From NCBI GenBank assembly GCA_025738555.1, contig JAOVFP010000010.1, positions 4,723,501-4,787,500 on the forward strand: DNA of 64,000 bases. Direction: 5' to 3'. Below the pieces are notes generated by a model. The model did no database searches, was not told the origin of the DNA, and was given only the letters and a program-made list of their open reading frames with translations. Source of the DNA: Cyathus striatus (Eukaryota; Basidiomycota; Agaricomycetes; Agaricales; Nidulariaceae). Below are positions 25,501 to 35,978 of this stretch, piece after piece (the first letter of the stretch is position 1; each line of letters begins with the position of its first letter). A program made the position numbers and the translations under genes.

Positions 25501-27543
25501 TTATGGCGTTGCGCGCCCAGGCCATCTAGAAAAAAGATACAATTAAACATCTACATACTAAATCTATCGAAACGGAAGACGTACCTTGGGTATATGGAGC
25601 ATTCTCGGACTGTGTAGCGGTTAGCAAGCCAAGCAAGGAAACGCTATAATCGGGATCATCAGCTACAATAAATGTAAGCAATGTTGGCAGACACAAACCT
25701 CAACACCTAACCCATATCCTCCATGTTCGCATGTACCATACTTCCTCTGGTCTGTGAACCAGTAATACGGCTCGGGGTCAATTCCCTCTCTTCTGTATGC
25801 AGCTAGGAGCTCATCTATATCTGAAATCCTCATTGAACCACCAACAATCTCTCCAACATTGGGCATAAGCAGGTCACAGCTCTCGGTAAACACCATATTT
25901 CCCTTCTCGCCTTCTTTTGGAGGCATCTTTTTCATGTAGAACGCCTTCAGCTCTGCAGGAATCCGTACAAGAACACGGGAGCACCGATACGATCTGTCAT
26001 TTGACGTTCTGCAGCCTCAGCAATGTCGTCACCAACGGCGTGGTCAACCATTTTGACCTGTCCAGATTCATCCTTTATAGGATTTCCTTCTGAATCCTCA
26101 GCAGGGCGCTTAATTCCGTGCTTGTTAAGCCAATCGATTGCATCTACGTAGGAAAGTCTCAAAAATGGACGAGCAGGAGCCTCGAATCCGGGGTTTAGAG
26201 TCTCGATCAATTGTGCAGAGACAGGATCCTTGAGGAGTATGTCAACTGTTTTGCAGATCTACAGAAAACATGAACACACAACAATTTCACAAGGGTGACT
26301 ACTCACGAAGTTCTCGATGTGTGTCATAAGATCGTCAAACGTGATGAATGCAAGCTCGCCCTCTAAATGCGTGTATTCACTCAAATGACGCCTCGTATGG
26401 CTGTTTTCTGCTCTAAAACTTTCTTGTACACAGAAAACGTCCCCTAAACTTGGAAGGCATGTCTCCAAGTACAACTGCGAACTTTGAGTAAGGAAAGCGG
26501 GCTGTCCATAGTAGTCTAGCTTGAACAATGTAGCACCTCCCTCCACCTGAGTCTGCACAAGACACGGAGGAGTGACTTCAATGAGTGAATATGATGTAAG
26601 TGCTTGGCGAAACGCTGAAAGAAGGTAGGATCGTAGACGCAAGACAGTGGAAGCCGTCTCCCCACGAAGGACGAGATGTCGTAAGTCAGCTTGAATCGAG
26701 GGGTCAGATTTCTAACGTTAAATTTAGCTTAAATCCAAAATAAGATGTAAGATGGATTATACCTCGTTGAGCCTGTTAGTGAATGCATCGTCTCCTCCAG
26801 GCGAAGCACCAAGTACTCGCCAGTAGTCAACGATGAGCTCGTGGTTATCGGGGGCAGTCTTTCCCTCCGGAACTTCCTGTAGGGTGCCAACCAACTCTAC
26901 TGAAGACTCGAGAGTCAAGGTTAAAGCCTCGTATGTTTGGGACTAAGGGCACGCAGTCATATTTCGTTATCAGAAAACCAATACCCTGTAAACTTACAAC
27001 GCGATCAGATAACACCGCTTGAAGGTAGCCAGTGCCGTCTCGGAGGACGATGAAGATGATTCCCTTTTGATCGCGAAGGCGGTGAACCCAACCGAGAACT
27101 CGAACGCGCTTGCTGCGATAAGCGGTAAGAAGGGCAATTTTGGACTAGATTTCAAAATGTGAACATTGGAATGAAAAAGACGTGCCAATGCAACACACTC
27201 TGATCGCCTTTGGAAGGGCTTCATCCTCCACAAGAACGACTTTCTTGCTCTCTTCAAGAAATTTTTCTCTCTTTGCGCGTTTCTCTCCCTCTTCGCGTGC
27301 CTCGCGCTCAGCGAGTTCCTCTGCCTTCTTTTTCTTTTTCTCGAGCCCATCGGCAGTCTTTTTCGCCTTTTTCAGCGAAGATTGTGTGGGCTCTTCATAG
27401 GAAGCAGTTGGATCCTTCCTGATGAGGTATGCCTGTCCAGGATGCGTGAAGAGTGCATAACCCAGGGACTGATAAGGAGAATCTGGTGCTCCAGCACCTG
27501 TAGTATCAGAGCCAGAAGTTTCGTCGACATGAATAGGGGCCAT
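25501..27543 (-). CDS. DED81: Asparaginyl-tRNA synthetase, cytoplasmic
   Basis: Charges tRNA-Asn (class IIb synthetase). The start [20 protein letters not shown] opens the eukaryotic N-terminal extension with a long Lys/Glu helix ([20 protein letters not shown]). Then come the OB anticodon-binding fold and the catalytic core. Motif 2 region reads [19 protein letters not shown], followed by [11 protein letters not shown]. Motif 3 region is GGYGLGVE followed by RFLAWL. A last GTACGT..TTTCTAG intron is needed to reach [10 protein letters not shown] and the TAA at 25501-25503, matching the family's conserved C-terminal YPR.. end. Without that intron a spurious stop follows. About 560 aa. The start shares a 226 bp divergent promoter with eIF3e. 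Confidence 0.93.
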
Positions 27544-27769
27544 ATTGAGAGCAACACAGACGAGATGAGGGGGAATAGTAAGGTGGGTGCCAGCAGAACA
27601 GACGACTAAAGAAGGCGAGATCTGACTCGAGTTTGTTATCACTATCGAACATCTATTATCTAATCTCTCAATGGTAACACGTGCTCTAGTGGCTGTGCAA
27701 CAATTTTGTTCTCCTTTCCTCGTCTTCATCGCCAGGTTCGTCCCCGTGTTCAACGTCCACTACACAACC
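27544..27769. promoter_or_regulatory. divergent promoter, AsnRS / eIF3e, with a CACGTG box
   Basis: Only 226 bp separate the two start codons, so both translation genes must be driven from here. A palindromic CACGTG (bHLH-type E-box) lies at 27678-27683. An upstream in-frame ATG at 27671 precedes the eIF3e start, but conservation begins at 27770. Confidence 0.5.
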
Positions 27770-29398
27770 ATGGCTGAACACGACCTCTCAAAAACTATCA
27801 TTCCCTACCTCGACCGTCATCTTGCCTTCCCCCTTCTCACCCATCTTGTTGATCGCACCTCTCTTTTCTCCTCCGAAGAGGTCCAGGCTGCCCAGTATGA
27901 ACTCGCAAAGGGCACCAACATGTTTGACTATGCCGAGAGTCTTTTTCAGCAACTCTATCTTGATCAGGAGCCTCCAGCAGGTATTTTTACTCATCGTATG
28001 CCCACCATCGTTTATTCATCTCGTGTTTGTCTGTAGAATTCGGTGCTAAGCGTAACAATGCTGTCTCGACGCACGAGCGTCTTCAGCAAGAAGCACAAGC
28101 TGTTCTCGACGTGATTGAAAATCCCGATGTTGCTCAAGCATTGAGGCAGGATAAAAATCAAAACTTGCAGTACCTTAAGGATCATTACAACGTCCGTTCC
28201 TTCACCTACATCGCAGCTAATTAGCGCTTACAACGACCTTCCTTTTATTCAGCTTACCCTTGATCAAATCACTGCACTCTACAATTTTGGCCAATTCCAA
28301 TACTCGTATGGAAACTACAGTGGCGCTGCCGACTATCTCTACCATTTCCGTATCCTTTCTACCGACACAGAACTTAATACTTCTGCTCACTGGGGTAAAC
28401 TCGCCTCAGATATCCTAACCGGAAAATGGGAAGTTGCCCTCGAAGAACTCAACGCTCTTCGTGAAGCAATAGACTCCCGTTCAACCGCTGCACTTCTTGC
28501 CGCACACAATACTTCCAATGCACCAGAACCTGCCCTTGCTCAACTTCATTCCCGTACATGGCTAGTCCACTGGTCTCTCTTCGTTTACTTCAACCATCCT
28601 CAAGGGCGCTCGCTTCTCCTTGAAACTTTCCTTTCACCTACCTATCTCAATACGATCCAAACTTCATGCCCCTGGATTCTGCGATACCTCGCTTCTGCTG
28701 CCATACTTTCCCGAAAAGCCTCAGCCTCATCATCTGCCAGTGCTCCTGTGTCTTCACGCGTGCGAAATGCAATTCGGGAGGTGGTCAAGGTGATACAAAC
28801 AGAGGAATATCAGTATCAGGATCCTATCACATCTTTCTTGAAGGAACTTTACGTAGAATTTGACTTCGAAGCTGCCCAGAAGCAACTCGCCAAGGCAGAA
28901 GAAGTTGTTGGAAATGATTTCTTTCTCGTTGAGTACCGGGAGGAATTCTTGGATAATGCACGATACCTCATTAGCGAGGCATACTGTAGAATCCACCAAA
29001 GGATTGATATTGGGTCAGTCTTATGTATTTCTTGTTGTCGATGACTCCTCACATGTTCACCATAGTGATCTCTCTGAACGCCTTAATCTTTCTCGTGATG
29101 AGGGCGAGAAATGGATTGTCAACCTCATCCGCGAGACTCGCATGGGTGCTGATGCTAAGATTGATCTCGAAAAGGTATCTATCTTCATGTACAGTCACTG
29201 TCGAACGCTACTTACAGCTCTTCTCAGAACATCATCGAGATAAACCGACCCGCACTTCCTATCTACCAAACCGTAATCGAAAAGACTCGTGGGCTTGCCC
29301 TGCGGACACAAGCTCTCGGAGCTGCCATCTCTCGGACAGGCCAGCAAGTTCAAGGCACAAAGAGCGAAACTCCAGCGCCAGCTGTTATAGTCAGTTAA
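27770..29398 (+). CDS. INT6: Translation initiation factor 3 subunit E (eIF3e/Int6)
   Basis: PCI-domain subunit of eIF3, which bridges the 40S ribosome and mRNA during initiation. The N-terminus [20 protein letters not shown] with [20 protein letters not shown] is the conserved eIF3e start. Helical repeats follow ([40 protein letters not shown]). The PCI domain lies in the last third ([40 protein letters not shown]). The last exon [20 protein letters not shown] ends with TAA at 29396-29398. The intron after DHYN (GTCCGT..TTCAG) restores the frame into LTLDQI. About 470 aa. Confidence 0.93.
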
Positions 29399-29756
29399 GT
29401 GTTGGGTGACGATCCTCAGCTGCACTTGAAAAGGGCATATCCTGACCAGCGCAGCGACCTGTAATTCAAGTCGCTCGTTTTATCACTGACTTGCTGGTGG
29501 ATGGGGATGTTAGGTTAGATGTACGTGTACGTATTTTTTTGTATTCCTACGTCGCCAGAATGCATCATTTCGGTAAGCTTTTGTTCTGAGGCGAATCATG
29601 ATGAACTGTGCGCTATACTTATATCTAGCGGGGTATAGTATTTATTATGTGCGGCATCCCAATAAATGGAGAGCATAGACGTGAATAAACGTAAATGCAG
29701 GTAAAGGATACAAGCTATCTATACAAATGTCCTATATTTTCATTATTGTTTGTAAT
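29399..29756. other. intergenic between convergent genes
   Basis: 358 bp between the eIF3e and TyrRS stops. It should hold both polyadenylation regions. Nothing else seen. Confidence 0.5.
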
Positions 29757-31352
29757 TCATGTAGCTGCAACAACTGTTGCCGGAACATCGTTCGGTGTGG
29801 AAATAGATTCTTTTTCGACAACCGGTACATCAGCAGCATCGGATGTGGGTTGCTTCGCATTTTTGCCTTTTCCTGGTGGAGGTGGGTGGTATACTTTCTC
29901 CTTTAATAACCATTTTGAGCTAAGGCAATAGTCCAGAGTATCAGATAACTAACCTTCTTCTTTTTCACGGGCTTAACTTCAACGGGATAACCCAGCTGCT
30001 CTACATTTCTCCACTCTTCGCTATCCTTAAAGATTTGCTGAATCGGTGCCAACAATTTATTTATTGCATTTATAACGGCCTTCTTCAGATCTCCAGGATG
30101 TAGTTCCTTCTCTTCAAAATCCTTTTTCAAGTCCGCGAATGAGCTGTAGTGTTTATTTCCGCCAAACTTGTCATCTCTCTCAACGGTGAAAACAGACCCT
30201 CCTGGGGCATCTTCAGTAACGAACGGCGTCTGGTCACCCAACCCCGGCTCTAGGATCTCATCCCCCTTTAATCTGTCAAGTCGGAGCTCGCTGATGGGGA
30301 TTAAAACGGCTTCGACAAACGAGAGGACACCATTCTCTGTAACATTTCCTCCTCGCAGAACGCAGCCTTGATCTTCTTGCGGATGACATCGGGCCCGTCC
30401 AAAAAGTCGATTTTAGAATTAGGGTCGGAAGATGACATTTTACCACCTGCGAGGCCGGGTACCATGGCATTCATAAGATGGGCGCGCTTCTTGTAGCCCA
30501 GTTTCGGGAGATAAAGCTCGGCAAATGTGAAGATCTTTCTCTAGATGACGAAAGAAACGTTGAATGACGCCAAAATAAAAGATGATTTGAACATACTTGA
30601 TCGATACCACCGAACTGAAAGTCAATATCAAGGTATTGCTCATCGAGAGCCTGAAGACCGGGGTACAGGAGACCACTGAGCAGAGGGCTCTCTACCTGCT
30701 TCACGACCTCAGCGCCTGCTTTCTTAGCATCGTGTTCAGTGACAGTGACGCAGAGTTTGTAGTGATCAAGATTGTACTCTTTTGATAACTGGTAGGTTGA
30801 ACCTTGTACGAAAATGAGCTTGGATGTAGGAATACCAAGCGATTTAAAAACAGCCATAAGGACATGTTGATAGTACTTGGTTCTGTGTTCGACAAGCTCC
30901 AGCGGTGCCTTCAGGTTGTCGAGAAAAGCATGTATATCTGGATAATACGTGAACAAATGAAGAATGTACAAGTTAAAAAAGCGGACCAGCAAATAAAATC
31001 TTGACCTGTTCTAGGGTTTAGAGCAGTGTGTTTAAGGGCTGACTGAGTGACTTACCTCCACACCGGCCCTGAGGAAGTCAGCGATTTTTGTTAAAGGTAC
31101 GAAATATCCGAGATGGGCTGCAGATGCTGGTTAATGAGGCCCTCACGCAGCCATAAACACTACGCACGTCTTCCGGTGGGAGCGGTCCCTATGAGAGTTG
31201 TCGGCAAGGTATCGAACAGAAGCAGCCATGTACATACCCCAGTAGGCTTTTGGATGGCGGCCTTCAGCAAGAATTGCTTTGATGGTGTCAGCACCAAGAA
31301 CCTCCTGAAGCCTTCTGGTAATTAGTTCGTATTTTTCGTCGGCGGTCGCCAT
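29757..31352 (-). CDS. TYS1: Tyrosyl-tRNA synthetase, cytoplasmic
   Basis: Charges tRNA-Tyr (class I synthetase, Rossmann fold). The start [20 protein letters not shown] is the fungal N-terminus. The HIGH-like motif is in a TGRPHIGYF-type segment at an exon junction near 31,140. Substrate-binding elements include [17 protein letters not shown] and [20 protein letters not shown]. The signature loop is [11 protein letters not shown] (KMSKS equivalent). The C-terminal part reads [20 protein letters not shown], then an intron after VKPVKKKK. A low-complexity tail ends ..TVVAAT with the stop at 29757-29759. No EMAP II-like appended domain is seen, as in yeast. About 430 aa. Confidence 0.93.
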
Positions 31353-31668
31353 TATGAGGGATGTCAGTGAAATAAAAGAGCGAGGTGCAAGGGTCGATTG
31401 CCAGTTGCAACAAAGACACGAACTTGAGATTAAGATGAGCTTTAATGTTATCAAGACTTGCAACTGACTCGACTTCGGCTATCTCCGCCATTATATCACG
31501 TGACATGTATGACATGTGACCATGTGACATCTACGTCACCTGCCTGTACGCTGTTAACTTTTGAAGTTAAGCAAGCAACAGCCAACGCCTGAACCTCACC
31601 TCCTCAACGCCCTGCTCACCTTCCCTCACCATCTCCCACACCGCTTGCAACCCACCAATTCAGCGGTA
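31353..31668. promoter_or_regulatory. divergent promoter, TyrRS / UBX protein, with clustered E-boxes
   Basis: 316 bp between divergent starts. A perfect TCACGTGA lies at 31496-31503, directly followed by repeated CATGTGAC and ACATGT-type half sites and a TACGTCAC (CRE-like) up to about 31540. The clustering suggests a bHLH- or bZIP-controlled promoter. Confidence 0.55.
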
Positions 31669-33626
31669 ATGGACGATCTTACCTCGCAGCAACAGGCTGC
31701 GCTCACTCAGCTCCGCGAATTAACCAACGGCGGGGACGATGATGTTGCCGTTAGTGTCCTTCGTTCAGTCGACTGGGACGTCCAGGTATCTGTTCTTTTC
31801 GTTCTTTTCACTAGTGTATACACACGACTCATCTTATATTATCTGTACAGCGAGCAGCGGACTTCATATTTGGTAATGTGTCCTCCAGCGCACCAGCACC
31901 ATCTTCCTCCCGTTCCCAGATAGAACCCTTCCAAGTAGACGACTCACATCAAGGAGAGGAGTCAGAGGCACTTCTAGGCAACGATCGTCCTCGTCCACCC
32001 ACTCTCTCCAGCACAATCTTTCAACTAGCTCGCCCGGTCTTTTCTGTTCTTTCTTTGCCCTTACAAATCCTTACTGGTGTTGTCCGGTTTTTATTCGGTC
32101 TATTGCGCATTCCCTTCCCTAGGTTCAGCGGTCTCACTTTCCGACCCCAGAGGATAGGCCGCCCCACAGGCCATGGTGGGCCCGATAGATGGCTGCGAGA
32201 ACTTGAAGAAGAGACCGGCGCAATTTCCATAGGAAGACTTAGGCAAAGGACGTCCGGCAGTACTGCTTCTGGAATAAATGCTGGCCCGTCCAATTTGGTT
32301 GCGCGCAATGCTGCCACCGATTCTTTTGGTGAAGATGGACGCAAGCTGTTGCCCGACTTTAGACTGGGGTCATACGAGGAAACCATACGACTCTGCCAAC
32401 GAGAACACAAGATTGCATGCATAATTTTGGTGGCAGAAGAGCATGACGATACTGCAGAGTTCAAGAGGTATTGCTATATTTCACTGTTCCCCACTCATTA
32501 TTTAATTCACGGCATTTCAGGTCAACCTTGACCGACCCTAACTTTGTAAAGACGCTTTATGATAATGATATTGTCGTATGGGGTGGTGATGTCCGCAACC
32601 GCGAGGCATGGTCAGGTGAGCTATCCTTCAAAAATAGCGCCCAAAGACTTGCGTTAAATGTTGGTCACAGCATCCGAGAAACTACAAGCAACGACATATC
32701 CCTTCATCGCATTTGTTGCATTACAGCCGCGCCGCATCCCTTCTCGCTCGTCATCTTCAAGTTCTACTCCTGTAATGACCGTTCTCTCACGGCACCAAGG
32801 CCCCTCCGTCCCTGCATCTGAACCCACCTCCGCTCAGACATTGACGGAGCATTTGACGCGCCAGGTAATCCCGCGTGTCAGACCTTTCCTGGAGCGCTTA
32901 AAAAATACTGAGCGCGATCGCCAACGGGAACGCGAACTTCGAGAAGAGCAGGATCGTGCTTTTAGAGAGTCAGCGAGGAGGGATCGTGAGAGAATTGAGC
33001 GTAAGATGAGGGAGGAGAGGGAGGAGCAAGAGAGAAGGAAAGCGGTTGAGGAGGAAGAAAGAAAGGAACAAGAAGTGAGGGAGTATGAGCGATTGGAAAG
33101 GGAGCGAGAGGAGGAGAGGAGAATGGTCTGGAGGAGATGGTTGAGGGGTGTTGTGTCACAACAACCTAACGGGAAGTTGAGGATTGCTATTCGACTACCC
33201 GAAGGGGGAAGGATCATTCATGCGTTCGCACCAGGCGCAACGTTGACCACGTTGTATGCTGTTGTCGATGCTCAGCTTATTCCGTCTCATATTTCAGCTG
33301 CAGAAGACCCCTCGCAGCCGCCGCATACTGTTATTTCGGAGACGCCTGAGAGAACTGTGGAAGAGCATCTGAAGAATGTATCCAGCGCGAGCAAGTGGTG
33401 GGGATTCCTTGTTGTTTCTGCATACCCTAGGAAGGAAATTCCTTGGATCGCTGGAGTTCAACTGGAAGACATTCCTGAGCTGAGAGGCGGTGGACAGGTT
33501 GCAGTAGAAATGCTATCGAATGCGGGAAGGAAGTCGGGTGAATCCCGGCGATCGATGGAAGGCTCTAATGGCTATACCAATGCAAGCAGTGACTCCGACG
33601 GGTATAGCACAGAAGAGAGTGAGTAG
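31669..33626 (+). CDS. UBX-domain protein, FAF2/Ubx2-like (UBA, membrane hairpin, UAS, UBX)
   Basis: Cdc48/p97 adaptor, probably ER- or lipid-droplet-anchored and acting in ER-associated degradation. The N-terminus MDDLTSQQQAALTQLRELTN begins a UBA domain. A hydrophobic hairpin follows (FSVLSLPLQILTGVVRFLFG). The UAS thioredoxin-like domain includes ETIRLCQREHKIACIILVAE and NFVKTLYDNDIVVWGGDV. A long Arg/Glu coiled coil of about 90 residues leads to the C-terminal UBX domain (GKLRIAIRLPEGGRIIHAF, then TTLYAVVDAQL). The order matches FAF2 and its fungal orthologues. Introns near 31,790, 32,470 and 32,620 restore frame. The Ser-rich acidic tail ends at TAG 33624-33626. Confidence 0.88.
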
Positions 33627-33857
33627 ATGGAAGAGTTACTGCAACGCTGCACAACTAGGGACTATATATAATCACCGCATGCACTTTAACTTAATCCAGT
33701 GTTGCTAGCAGAATGGCTAATAAGACTTATTTAATGCATAAGGGATATTTTTTTGTTGGTAATGTTGAACGATCCGGACACTGGTATGATTGGTCGCGTG
33801 TAGGTAGGTATACGCGAAGCAAATAGAAACAAATGCACGAGAACCAAGTAGAACAGA

Positions 33858-34543
33858 TTACTGGCTGAGAATGGTGCGAACAAAAGATTCGTAATTTATA
33901 TTACCGTCACTGTATACAACATGATTAGGAGTTGTGGAAAGTGAAAGACAAGAGAACGTCACGCACGGGCCAATCTGAATCCCCTTTAGCAGCTCATCCA
34001 CCTCTTCGTCTGTCATTTTCTCCCCAAGTTGCGTTAAGACATAACGAAGCTCTCCAGCGCCAATAAAGCCGTTCCCCTCCTTATCGAATACTTGGAAACC
34101 ACGAATGAATTCCTCTACAGCTGGGTTAGCATCGAATAAACGTGACCAATGTTGCAGAATATACCGGGTGTCCCTGCTGGCTTAAATCCATCGGGACGGT
34201 TGAGGATTGTGAGGAATGTTTTATAGTCGACTGGAATGAAACATGAATAGTAGCTTAAGAACGAATGGATTTAACACACCATCGCGAGGAGCCGAAGCCA
34301 CAATTTCAGCTACCTCTGACTGAGTTGGATTCTGACCAAGGGCACGTAGAAGATCTCCCAGTGTTTCTCTTGGGACAGCGCCTGTGCCGCGCTTGTCAAA
34401 GAGTGCAAATGCTTCCTTGTATTCTACAACACGTCGGGTTCGACAAATGATATATCAAGCCACAAAAATGAGGCATACCGGAGTTGTCGCTCTGAAATAC
34501 AATGTTACAAGTGCACAAAATAAGAGATTGTAATACGCACCAT
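33858..34543 (-). CDS. MLC1: Essential myosin light chain (EF-hand, Mlc1/Cdc4-like)
   Basis: Calmodulin-fold light chain that binds myosin IQ motifs; the fission-yeast Cdc4 counterpart serves the contractile-ring myosin II. An intron follows the ATG directly, then a 4-codon micro-exon (SDNS), then [77 protein letters not shown] and [16 protein letters not shown]. The last exon is [16 protein letters not shown] with TAA at 33858-33860. EF-hand loops keep few acidic calcium ligands, as usual for essential light chains. Five or more introns; about 140 aa. It is divergent from the chaperone gene. Confidence 0.88.
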
Positions 34544-34753
34544 GATAGGAGAGTATAGGAGGTTTGATGAACTGGTGTGCAGGTTGGAACGGACGCCGGA
34601 CGGCAAGATGGACGGGATTGAGTTTGGTTGGCTCTGTTATAAATGGGGGATGTTGGCCTCCAACCGATCTAATCTTTCATGCATTCATGATTCAGAACCA
34701 CTGACGTAACTTATAAAGCAAGTACATATTCACCACCACAATCAATTTATCAA

Positions 34754-35778
34754 ATGGTATTTTTTCACAGATTTTGTTTCTGGATCAGAATATTCATCCC
34801 ACGTAGGACATAGATCCCTTGGCCGACACGGTTCCTCCCCGCTATGCCGTTGAATCGGACGAGGAAGACGAGATCAATCCCCTTCATGCTTCACCTACTA
34901 ATGACACCCCACCTACTGTCGATGTCAAGATCATTGGAAATATACCAACTGGCAACAAACTGGTTATAGCAACCGGAGAGGCAGGTAAGCACTGGGCACG
35001 TGGTGCCAGCTTAGGAGAGCAGACGGGGGCCGTAATGGCTAATGGTGTCCAGGTTTGTCGGTGTCCATTAAGCACTGGTATTGCGTATAAACCAAGTTTC
35101 AGATTGGCCTAATTTTTAATCCATTTTGGACAAAATCAACAGTAATAGTATCTGAAGTTCTTTCGAGAGTACCTATATCATCTATGCATCCATACTCCGG
35201 AGCTGTCCTTGATGCATTAAAGCCAGAATGGTATGCACTCTAGTACTACAGCCATATCGTTATCTTACCTTCTCCCCAGTGTTTCTCTTCTGGACTCTTA
35301 TGCTGTTCCTGCCTACGTCACAAATCATCCTGTGTCATATGATGATGCACCTATTCGATACATTTCTACCTCACCAACTAATCTGGTACGCAAATTCGTT
35401 GTATATTATTGGTATTTTTTGCTTAGCTTTTGGCAGGCGCAAGAAATTGAGCTATTTTCTCCTCCAAATTTGATTCATTCTACATCCGCTTCATTCATGT
35501 CGATCCTCGCCATCACCAACATAATGGCATCCCTCATCCTCCTTCCGTCACCTCATATTCCACACCCAGCACCAAAGACCATTACGCCATCCAACATTTC
35601 TCACCTTGCACATGACGACGTCGAATGGTCTGTCAGTGCCATGAACAGAGCCGATAAACTTTTATTCGACGCCATTAAGGAAAACATTGACAGAAAATGG
35701 GAACTGAAAGATGACCATCGGAACACTATAGTCACCACAAAGACTACGAATATCGGAGAAGGCGGCATGTACATCTGA
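34754..35778 (+). CDS. Probable proteasome assembly chaperone 1-like protein
   Basis: ATG at 34754 is followed at once by a 50 bp intron (GTATTT..CGTAG). Exon 2 reads DIDPLADTVPPRYAVESDEE. Later exons give VKIIGNIPTGNKLVIATGEA, WARGASLGEQTGAV, IGLIFNPFWTKSTVIVSEVL, CVSLLDSYAVPAYVTNHPVS and RYISTSP. The C-terminal half includes TLLLPSP-like and EWSVSAMNRADKLLFDAIKE segments and ends GEGGMYI. About 260 aa, soluble, no membrane segments. The LLDSY.. core and overall layout resemble fungal proteins labelled proteasome assembly chaperone 1 (PAC1/PSMG1), but that family is weakly conserved, so the assignment is tentative. The coding call itself is strong because all four later introns keep phase. 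Confidence 0.7.
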
Positions 35779-35978
35779 CACTACAGCATGCCCATCTGAA
35801 TAAATAATGGAATACAATAGTATGTAAGGCTTTTCGGGAAACACATTTATTATATATTCGTACTGGACGGTTCGTTGTTAATCTACGGTGAAGAATTAAA
35901 AATGTGCTTTAGGTACAATGTTGCGTAATGCATGCCAGTTTATCCAGTACTCATAAGAGTTCCAATATGCAGGCAGTT

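Noticed and set aside
32834..33217. Antisense ORF in the UBX gene
   Set aside because: Leu/Ser-rich mirror image of the Arg/Glu coiled coil; no family features.
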